DNA from: CAYGUK01 sp964352985
GTDB lineage: Bacteria; Pseudomonadota; Gammaproteobacteria; JAHCLG01
Direction of reading: 5' to 3'
Assembly: GCA_964352985.1 (NCBI GenBank)
Contig: CAYGUK010000050.1
Span: 1 to 28,701 of the forward strand
DNA length: 28,701 bases
The translations under genes were made by a program, and so were the position numbers. Positions 1-6,131 of this stretch are shown here, one piece after another. Under the pieces are notes generated by a model. The model saw only the letters and a program-made list of their open reading frames with translations, was not told the DNA's origin and ran no database searches. The stretch's first letter is position 1, and every line of letters starts with the position of its first letter.

Positions 1-21
1 ATTTAATTCAATTGATAAAAA

Positions 22-543
22 TTATAATCCCCCGCCTCCTGTTAACGATTTCACTTTATTTGAAAAAGATTGCATGCAAGTTTTCATTTTTTCTGCAGAT
101 GATTTCATGCTATCGGGTAAGACTGTTTCTTGAGGTAATGCACTTAACTCTTTTTGTAAACTAGTTAATTGAGTCATCGCATTTTGAAAACAGTTTGCCG
201 CTTTATCTAATTGCATATTGTTACAAGAACACATCATTGTTGCGACGTTATCGAGTCTTTCTGCATAATCATTTGAACTATTATTGCTAGGATTTACTTG
301 TCCTTGACCAAAATTATTTGGTGCAGTTATGTCACCTTGTAAGTTTTTTGATTGAAACGTAGAATTAGAATTTTTATTCTTTAGTTGTAATACTTTATTA
401 CCATCTGGTGAAGAAATTGAATTTTTAGGTAATTGATCATCTTTAGGTGGCCAATTACTATCATCAAACGAAGTCTGTCTCGCAATACTGAATTGCCAAC
501 AAAACATTATAAGTAACGTTGTTAAGCTTGTTGTCCATTTCAT
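22..543 (-). CDS. Small exported protein of unknown function, cysteine-containing
   Basis: I do not recognise this 173-residue protein. The first ~22 residues form a signal peptide (Lys at position 2, then a hydrophobic stretch ending near SIARQ), so it is probably periplasmic or secreted. Residues ~25-95 are polar and rich in Asn/Ser/Gln, looking like a disordered linker. The C-terminal half is predicted helical and holds a cluster MMCSC plus two further cysteines (in AANCF and KTCMQ), which could form disulfides in the periplasm. It ends in Gly-Gly-Gly-Gly-Leu. The start is well supported: a strong AAGGAG ribosome site lies 6 bases upstream of the ATG. It begins 12 bases after the stop of the solute-binding protein gene, so the two are probably one transcript. 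Being real is likely; function is unknown. Confidence 0.7.
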   Translation of the reverse strand: MKWTTSLTTLLIMFCWQFSIARQTSFDDSNWPPKDDQLPKNSISSPDGNKVLQLKNKNSNSTFQSKNLQGDITAPNNFGQGQVNPSNNSSNDYAERLDNVATMMCSCNNMQLDKAANCFQNAMTQLTSLQKELSALPQETVLPDSMKSSAEKMKTCMQSFSNKVKSLTGGGGL

Positions 544-555
544 GTATCACTCCTT

Positions 556-1329
556 CTAAGGTGTATGTTGAAAAAGCAAGGCATCTAATTCATGCTTTTT
601 AACAATTTGCGAAATCGTGCCATCTTCTTTTAATTCGGTTAAGATGTTATTTATTTCATTCATATCGTTTGCTAATAAAGAATTATTTGGGACTACCATA
701 AAATATTTTTCTACCATAACAGGATGATGCAAATGCTCAATTTGCCCTGCAAATTGTTCTTTTTTTAAAATAATATTTCCCAGATATAATTCATAAATAA
801 AATAATCGGCTTGATTATTATTTAAAGCTAAAAACCCATCACGAGCAGTTTTAACATATTGGATGGATAAATTTGAATTCATATAATTTTGTAATTTTTG
901 ATCATAAAAAACATTCTCGACCATCACCCCTCGCTTACCTTTTAAATTTTCTAACGATCGAAAATAAAATCGATGTTGTTTTTTCACAAAAACCACGATT
1001 GGCTCTGTTAAATAAGGTTCACTATGAGTGGCGTTTTGATAAATACTGGGATCTTTAGCAATAATAAGTAAATCAATGTTGCCATTTTGTAAATGTTTTT
1101 TTACCGTAGCCCAATCACCTAAATAGCTAAAACTCACGTCTTTATCTAATCTATTCATCACTATTTTAGCAATGTCGACAGCCGCACCTTGGATTTCATT
1201 ATTAACACGTTTACTAAATGGCGGATAATAGGGATGCCCTGTCGCCAAATATACTTTAAACGCCAAGGTTTGATTGACGAAGATCAATAACATCAGAGTT
1301 ATAAACCATTGATACCAGCGATAAGCCAT
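556..1329 (-). CDS. Periplasmic solute-binding protein, SBP_bac_3 type
   Basis: This 257-residue protein has a signal peptide of about 23 residues (cleavage likely after TLA). The mature part has the order typical of family-3 amino-acid-type binding proteins. It opens with a strand and a YYPPF segment, then QGAAVDIAKIV, then a loop with DLLI in place of the usual D-x-x-x near residue 85, then LKGKRGVMV at the hinge, and near the end LKEDGTISQIVKKH, the family's characteristic last helix. Known members bind amino acids or other small polar solutes for ABC uptake, or act as sensor domains. No permease or ATPase gene adjoins it, so the transporter partner is missing here and the ligand is unknown. 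The ATG has an AGGAG about 11 bases upstream. It is the first gene of a two-gene unit with the small exported protein. Confidence 0.82.
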   Translation of the reverse strand: MAYRWYQWFITLMLLIFVNQTLAFKVYLATGHPYYPPFSKRVNNEIQGAAVDIAKIVMNRLDKDVSFSYLGDWATVKKHLQNGNIDLLIIAKDPSIYQNATHSEPYLTEPIVVFVKKQHRFYFRSLENLKGKRGVMVENVFYDQKLQNYMNSNLSIQYVKTARDGFLALNNNQADYFIYELYLGNIILKKEQFAGQIEHLHHPVMVEKYFMVVPNNSLLANDMNEINNILTELKEDGTISQIVKKHELDALLFQHTP

Positions 1330-1393
1330 TTACTTTTGCTCTCCTAACTTCCTTTTACGGCTCCCCTATTAAGGTTAGAACAGATATGGACAT

Positions 1394-1422
1394 TTGCAAC
1401 ATTTGATATAACATATTGTAAT
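1394..1422 (+). promoter_or_regulatory. Sigma70-type promoter for the aldehyde dehydrogenase gene
   Basis: TTGCAA (1394-1399) and TGTAAT (1417-1422) are separated by 17 bases, matching the -35 and -10 consensus at 4 and 5 of 6 positions. Transcription would start near 1429, giving a leader of about 68 bases before the ATG at 1497. The call rests on consensus matching only. Confidence 0.5.
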
Positions 1423-1496
1423 AAAAGAGTTTGTACTATTACTGCTATCTCCACATTAATTCTGGTACTATCTTGTCTTCAATATGGAGTGACAAC

Positions 1497-2924
1497 ATGG
1501 AAACACTTGAAATTAACCCTAAAGTGCAAAAAACGATGGCAAGAAATCTATTACAAGAACATTTTTATCTGCAGCAAGACGCTTATTTAGCTCATCCTTA
1601 TCCAACTTATAAAGAACGCCTGCAATCATTAAATCAATTAATCAAAATAATTAAACGTCATCAAAAAGATATTGTCGAAGCCATCACGAAAGATTTTAAG
1701 CAACGCCACCCTATTGAAACTAAACTTTATGAAATGGTGCCGAGTCTTCATCAATTAAAATATATTAAGAAACACTTGAAAAATTGGATGCGTCCTGAAA
1801 AACGGCCTGTGAGTATTTGGTTTCAACCGGGTCACGCAAAAGTTTTGCGTCAACCATTAGGGGTTGTTGGTATTATGGTACCGTGGAATTATCCCTTTTA
1901 TTTAACCCTGGGACCTCTTGCTTGTGCGTTAGCAGCAGGCAATCGAGTAATGATTAAATTTTCTGAATATACGCCTTACTTTACTAAACTGATGACGATT
2001 TTACTCCATCGTTATTTTACGCAAGATAAGATTTTTTGTGTGAGTGGTGATGTCACTGTGGCAGAAAAATTTAGCCGGTTGCCATTTGATCATTTACTGT
2101 TTACCGGTAGTTCGGCAACGGGCAAACATATTATGCGTGCTGCATGTGAAAATTTAACCCCGGTCACGCTTGAACTCGGTGGCAAATCGCCCTGTATTAT
2201 TGCTGAAAATTATTCTTTAAAAGCCGCGGCAAAAAAAATTATTAAAGGAAAATTATTAAATTCAGGTCAAACTTGTATCGCACCCGATTATTTATTCATA
2301 CATGAGAATCAAGTCGATGAATTTATCACTATCGCACAAAAAACAACGCAAGCATTTTATCCAAACAGCAGCCAAGATTTAACGGCGATTATTAATCAAC
2401 AACACTATCAACGAATACAACATTTATTAGAGGATGCTAAACAAAAAGGGGCGGTTTTTCATTTATTAACACCTGAAATAGAGGGTGAAAATAAAATCAC
2501 ACCGATGTTAGTATTTAACACAAAACCTGAAATGTTAATTATGCAACAAGAAATTTTTGGCCCGATATTACCAATTGTGGCTTATCAAACACAAAAAGAT
2601 TTTATTGACTATATTCAACAAAGACCACGTCCTTTAGCCTTATATTATTTTGGTCATAATAAAGAAGATATCAATACTGTTTTGCAACAAACTATTTCAG
2701 GTGGCGTCACGATTAATGATACGCTTTATCATATAGGGCAAGATGCGTTACCTTTTGGCGGTGTCGGTAATAGCGGAATGGGTCATTATCACGGCTTAGA
2801 AGGTTTTAACACTTTTTCTAAAGTAAAACCCATTTTTTATCAATCCCGATTTTCAACAACTCGTTTATTGAATCCACCGTATACTAAACTAACAGAATTT
2901 ATTATTAAGATTTTATTAAAATGA
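1497..2924 (+). CDS. Aldehyde dehydrogenase, coniferyl aldehyde dehydrogenase (CalB)-like
   Basis: This is an NAD(P)-dependent aldehyde dehydrogenase of 475 residues, oxidising an aldehyde to the acid. The fold signatures are clear. There is a PWNYPF segment in the cofactor-binding half, then FTGSSATGK, the general-base glutamate in LELGGKSP (E226) and the catalytic cysteine in GQTCIAPDY (C260). The Glu-Cys spacing of 34 is standard for the superfamily. Late motifs are QEIFGPILPI and FGGVGNSGMGHYHG. The APDY after the cysteine and the overall length point to the CalB/class-3-like subgroup, whose members act on aromatic or long-chain aldehydes; the true substrate is not visible. The open frame extends further 5', but the ATG at 1497 is preferred because GGAG lies 7 bases upstream and the extra N-terminal residues do not look like family sequence. 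It overlaps the next gene by 4 bases. Confidence 0.9.
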   Translation: METLEINPKVQKTMARNLLQEHFYLQQDAYLAHPYPTYKERLQSLNQLIKIIKRHQKDIVEAITKDFKQRHPIETKLYEMVPSLHQLKYIKKHLKNWMRPEKRPVSIWFQPGHAKVLRQPLGVVGIMVPWNYPFYLTLGPLACALAAGNRVMIKFSEYTPYFTKLMTILLHRYFTQDKIFCVSGDVTVAEKFSRLPFDHLLFTGSSATGKHIMRAACENLTPVTLELGGKSPCIIAENYSLKAAAKKIIKGKLLNSGQTCIAPDYLFIHENQVDEFITIAQKTTQAFYPNSSQDLTAIINQQHYQRIQHLLEDAKQKGAVFHLLTPEIEGENKITPMLVFNTKPEMLIMQQEIFGPILPIVAYQTQKDFIDYIQQRPRPLALYYFGHNKEDINTVLQQTISGGVTINDTLYHIGQDALPFGGVGNSGMGHYHGLEGFNTFSKVKPIFYQSRFSTTRLLNPPYTKLTEFIIKILLK

Positions 2925-4015
2925 ATAATACGATTACGCTACCCAAACCCACACCAGCAATGCAACAACATTGTAAAAACGTTAAGACCTATATTTTACA
3001 ACGAATTCACCAACATCACGGTAAAATTACTTTTCGTGAATATATGAATGCTTGTCTTTATGCGCCGGGTTTAGGCTATTACAACAATGGTATGAAAAAA
3101 TTTGGTCGTGAAGGTGATTTTATAACTGCACCTGAAATTTCACCCGTTTTTTCACATTGTCTAGGGCATTATTTTCAACGTCATGGCTATGAGACGATTT
3201 TAGAATTCGGTGCCGGCACAGGAAAAATGGCGCTAGATATGTTGTGTTATTTAGAAGTCTCCAAACAATTACCCAAAAAATATTTTATATTAGAAGTTAG
3301 TCCTGAGTTAAAACAACGGCAACAACATTTATTTCAACAAAAAGCACCACAATTTTTATCCACTATTGAATGGTTACCACAATTACCCGATAAACCTTTC
3401 AGCGGCATTATTTTTGCTAATGAAATATTAGACAGTATGCCGGTTCATCGCTTTGCTTATATCGATAAAGAATTACAAGAATGTTATGTTAATGAAAATT
3501 TTCAATATCAACTAGGCCCCTTGAGCGACAAACGATTATATGAAGAATTTTTACAATTAAATTTAGATCCAAATGACAATTATTTTTCTGAAATTAATTT
3601 AATGGCTAAGCCTTGGTTAAATAGTCTTAAATCCATTTTAACGTCAGGTAAAATAGTATTAATTGATTATGGTTTTAAACAGAGTGAATATTATCATCCG
3701 GAAAGAAATCAAGGGACAATCATGTGTCATTATCAGCATTATACTCATGATGATCCGTTTTATTTACCAGGCTTACAAGATATCACTGCGCACGTGAATT
3801 GGACGAGTATCATTCGGGATGCCGAAGCGCTTAATTTAGAAATTGAATTATTTGATAACCAAGCCAACTTTTTAATGCAAGAAGATATTATTACACTCGC
3901 GTCCAAGTTAACGCTAGAGCCCATTGTATTGAGTCAACAATTACAAAAACTCTTAATGCCACATGAAATGGGTGAATTATTTAAAGTTTTGATTCTAGAT
4001 AAACAGACAGATTGA
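2921..4015 (+). CDS. MidA/NDUFAF7-family SAM-dependent methyltransferase (DUF185)
   Basis: This 364-residue protein belongs to the DUF185 family, whose mitochondrial member NDUFAF7 (MidA) methylates an arginine of a complex I subunit; the bacterial substrate is not established. Family hallmarks seen are the N-terminal YAPGLGYY and GREGDFITAPEISPVF segments, the SAM-binding glycine loop FGAGTGK (residues 96-102), and ANEILDSMPVHRF near residue 165. Length is normal for the family. The ATG overlaps the aldehyde dehydrogenase stop as ATGA, so translation is probably coupled. The two proteins have no obvious shared pathway. The gene is followed after 38 bases by gspC. Confidence 0.9.
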   Translation: MNNTITLPKPTPAMQQHCKNVKTYILQRIHQHHGKITFREYMNACLYAPGLGYYNNGMKKFGREGDFITAPEISPVFSHCLGHYFQRHGYETILEFGAGTGKMALDMLCYLEVSKQLPKKYFILEVSPELKQRQQHLFQQKAPQFLSTIEWLPQLPDKPFSGIIFANEILDSMPVHRFAYIDKELQECYVNENFQYQLGPLSDKRLYEEFLQLNLDPNDNYFSEINLMAKPWLNSLKSILTSGKIVLIDYGFKQSEYYHPERNQGTIMCHYQHYTHDDPFYLPGLQDITAHVNWTSIIRDAEALNLEIELFDNQANFLMQEDIITLASKLTLEPIVLSQQLQKLLMPHEMGELFKVLILDKQTD

Positions 4016-4053
4016 TTGTTTGGCGCCGACCAAATGTATGATAAAATAGCAGA

Positions 4054-4515
4054 ATGAATAAAGAGCCGATTTTAAATTTCATTAATTCAAACACTTGCAA
4101 ATCACTCTGTTGGGGTGTGTTAATATTGTGTTTATTTAGTCTTATTCTCAGTAATTATCATTTTTTTCGGCAATCGAGCACCGCCCCCAAATTAATGACC
4201 ACAGAATTATCCAATACTCATCATTTTAGAGAAGTTGCAAGCTTGCATCTCTTTGGCCAGGATAATACCTTACCCGTTGCCGATTTAAACATTCATTTAG
4301 TCGGTTTAATGATTAATTCAGAACAGTCACAAGCAATTATTAAATTACCAGATAATAGCGAAAAAATATTTTTAACAGGTGACACGATTTTACCGGGTAT
4401 TACCTTAAAGAAAATATTACCCCATCAAGTGATCATTACTAGTAATAATCAAGATGAAAGATTACTATTACCCGAAAATAAATTAATTTTTTCACCACCG
4501 CCACAAGGATTGTAA
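4054..4515 (+). CDS. gspC: Type II secretion protein GspC, short form with HR domain only
   Basis: GspC is the inner-membrane linker that contacts the secretin GspD in the periplasm. This 153-residue protein has a short cytoplasmic N-terminus, one membrane segment (about residues 17-35, WGVLILCLFSLIL), a linker, and a homology-region (HR) domain at about 60-150. The HR domain has the typical order: a LFG motif, LVGLMIN, then QAIIKL, a LTGDTILPGITL turn and a last pair of strands. It ends shortly after that domain, with no PDZ or coiled-coil C-terminal part, so it is about half the length of many GspC proteins. It lies away from the gspD-M operon and on the opposite strand. No strong ribosome site precedes the ATG. 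It is followed after 3 bases by the Sel1 lipoprotein gene, suggesting cotranscription. Confidence 0.82.
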   Translation: MNKEPILNFINSNTCKSLCWGVLILCLFSLILSNYHFFRQSSTAPKLMTTELSNTHHFREVASLHLFGQDNTLPVADLNIHLVGLMINSEQSQAIIKLPDNSEKIFLTGDTILPGITLKKILPHQVIITSNNQDERLLLPENKLIFSPPPQGL

Positions 4516-4518
4516 AAA

Positions 4519-4851
4519 ATGAAAAAATATTTACTGCCACTGTTACTCGCCAGTTGTTTATCTGCTTGTGCGCAACAAAGTTTAACCGCCAATTCTCTCT
4601 CGCTAGGAAAACAAAATTTTAATCAACAAAATTACGGCATCGCTTTAAAACAATTATTACCAGCTGCCAATAAAGGTAATGCCGATGCGCAATACGCCGT
4701 TGGTTACATGTATTTTTATGGTTTAGGCACCAAAGCAGATCCTAAAATGGCAAAACTTTGGATCCAAGAATCAGCAAGACAAGGCAATCCTGCTGCAGAA
4801 CGCGCATTATCTTTAATGGATAGTAACGCTTGGACTCAAATTAAACGCTAA
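4519..4851 (+). CDS. Sel1-repeat lipoprotein
   Basis: This 110-residue protein starts with a lipoprotein signal: MKKY, a leucine-rich core, and the lipobox LSAC with the lipidated cysteine at residue 17. Residues ~40-100 form one full Sel1 repeat with a partial repeat before it: GNADAQYAVGYMYFYGLG, then the DPKMAKLW helix and ARQGNPAAE. Sel1 repeats are alpha/alpha scaffolds for protein contacts. Residue 18 is Ala, not Asp, so outer-membrane sorting is the default expectation. It sits 3 bases after gspC, with AAGGA located inside the end of gspC. A role as an accessory T2SS factor is possible from position only. Confidence 0.83.
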   Translation: MKKYLLPLLLASCLSACAQQSLTANSLSLGKQNFNQQNYGIALKQLLPAANKGNADAQYAVGYMYFYGLGTKADPKMAKLWIQESARQGNPAAERALSLMDSNAWTQIKR

Positions 4852-4867
4852 ATTCATTCAATTTTTA

Positions 4868-5938
4868 TCAAAACTGAAATTGAGAACGATAAGCGGGAAG
4901 ATGCTCTTGTTCTGTTGCCATCGATGAACTTAAATATTTTCTACCTGCTTCGCCACAAGTTGAACTCATTGCATCTACGTTATTACCATCCCAACTAAAA
5001 GTCACAATCTCACGTTTTGGATTGGCTCTTGCCTCTAATTTTGCCATGGTTTTTTTATCGCCCATCGCCTCGGCGGATCGATATCTTCTATCATCTTCGG
5101 GCCGAATAGCATCGATAGACCCTGAATAATTTAAAATTAATGAGGTTGGACTTGCTTCAACTTTTGCCCCTGTTGCACCCAATTCTGCTAAACGTCGCAT
5201 GAGTTGTTCGGCCGCTGAAGGATTACCACTTGCCGCCTGACAGGCGATTAATGATACAGTGAAATCTATCGATTTATCATCCCCAAGACTGTCTACGATT
5301 CTTTGGGCGAGTTCATCAATTGAAACGGCATTTCCTTGATTATCTTTTAGAAAAGGACTCCCCGTTGTATTATGACCAACAATGGTTACTCTGGCACCTG
5401 GTTGAATTTCAAAACCGATAAAAGCTCGCGCTACATTATCTGGTGAGGTTTCAACAAATTTTCCGCGACGCCCACTTGTTACCGCGCGACCAACTTGTCG
5501 ATAACCAGCTTGATCACAACATAAGTTTATAATTAATCCGGGTGGGCTATTTGCTGCGTCTCTTTCAACACCAGAAGAATAAGACGCCGTGCTACTATCG
5601 AAGCTTTTAGATGCAACTTGATCTATTAGATGAGAAGCTAGCCTTTTTCCTAAATTCTTATCTAGAATGTGGCTTGCTGATTGGAGCAGATAATCAATCC
5701 CTTCGTGCCAAGGTGAAGGATCTTTCATCCTTCGATGACATTCATCTAATAATAAATTAGCGCGTAATAATTCTTGTTCACGACCAACGCTATCTTTATC
5801 ATGAAGATAAGTCGTACTTCTTAGCGAATCTATTCGGGTAATTAATAGTTGTTGTAAATAGAAATGTAATTCCTGATTTTCAGCAATTTTTTTTAATTTT
5901 GCTATTTTATCTTCAGTGGGAGAAACTATATCGTTCAT
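4868..5938 (-). CDS. Candidate effector with C80-like (clan CD) cysteine protease domain
   Basis: This 356-residue protein has no signal peptide or membrane segment, so it is cytosolic or exported by a signal-independent route. Residues 1-115 look helical. Residues ~133-275 resemble the self-cleaving protease domain of large clostridial and MARTX toxins (peptidase family C80). A strand runs into GHN (VTIVGHN, His189), and 44 residues later a strand runs into ACQA (SLIACQA, Cys233). The clan CD hallmark is a hydrophobic strand followed by His-Gly and another followed by x-Cys. TcdB as I recall it has a His-Cys spacing of 45 and a similar following helix and strand. Asn replaces the usual Gly after His. 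The C-terminal ~80 residues are unrecognised. The gene points the same way as the next upstream protease-like gene, 193 bases away, and converges on the Sel1 lipoprotein gene. Assignment is by motif only; a non-protease relative is possible. Confidence 0.6.
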   Translation of the reverse strand: MNDIVSPTEDKIAKLKKIAENQELHFYLQQLLITRIDSLRSTTYLHDKDSVGREQELLRANLLLDECHRRMKDPSPWHEGIDYLLQSASHILDKNLGKRLASHLIDQVASKSFDSSTASYSSGVERDAANSPPGLIINLCCDQAGYRQVGRAVTSGRRGKFVETSPDNVARAFIGFEIQPGARVTIVGHNTTGSPFLKDNQGNAVSIDELAQRIVDSLGDDKSIDFTVSLIACQAASGNPSAAEQLMRRLAELGATGAKVEASPTSLILNYSGSIDAIRPEDDRRYRSAEAMGDKKTMAKLEARANPKREIVTFSWDGNNVDAMSSTCGEAGRKYLSSSMATEQEHLPAYRSQFQF

Positions 5939-5969
5939 TTAATCGTTACCTTTAGAATTGAAAACAATC

Positions 5970-5998
5970 AATATATCTTCCTTGGTATCGAATGTGAT
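5970..5998 (-). promoter_or_regulatory. Possible promoter for the C80-like gene
   Basis: On the minus strand ATCACA (5993-5998) and TATATT (5970-5975) are 17 bases apart, matching the -35 and -10 consensus at 4 and 5 of 6 positions. Transcription would begin near 5963, about 25 bases before the ATG at 5938, which has AAAGG 10 bases upstream. Confidence 0.38.
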
Positions 5999-6003
5999 GA
6001 ATC

Positions 6004-6035
6004 ATATAAGTGAAAACACGGTTTTTTACTTATAT
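6004..6035. repeat. Inverted repeat (hairpin) upstream of the C80-like gene
   Basis: ATATAAGT (6004-6011) and ACTTATAT (6028-6035) are perfect complements. The interior adds a second pairing, AAAAC with GTTTT, around a 3-base loop, so the whole can fold as a long AT-rich hairpin with a small bulge. It lies just upstream of the putative -35 element, so it could be an operator or part of a transcript end. No function is shown. Confidence 0.45.
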
Positions 6036-6066
6036 AACTCACGTCTTAGATTGGTTTTTTAAAATT

Positions 6067-6108
6067 GTTAGCTACTTTTTTATTTGATAAAAAAACATTT
6101 TCGCTAAC
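6067..6108 (-). terminator. Nested hairpin after the C58-like gene, possible weak terminator
   Basis: An outer stem GTTAGC/GCTAAC (6067-6072 and 6103-6108) encloses an inner perfect stem TTTTTTAT/ATAAAAAA (6076-6083 and 6087-6094) with loop TTG. It begins about 25 bases after the stop of the upstream minus-strand gene. The stems are AT-rich and there is no clean U-run after them, so termination is uncertain. Confidence 0.3.
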
Positions 6109-6131
6109 TTATTTGCATTAAACATTGTTTG

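Noticed and set aside
4016..4053. Promoter and hairpin (TTTGG/CCAAA) before gspC
   Set aside because: The stem is only 5 bases and the best -10/-35 pairs have poor spacing; not enough to call.
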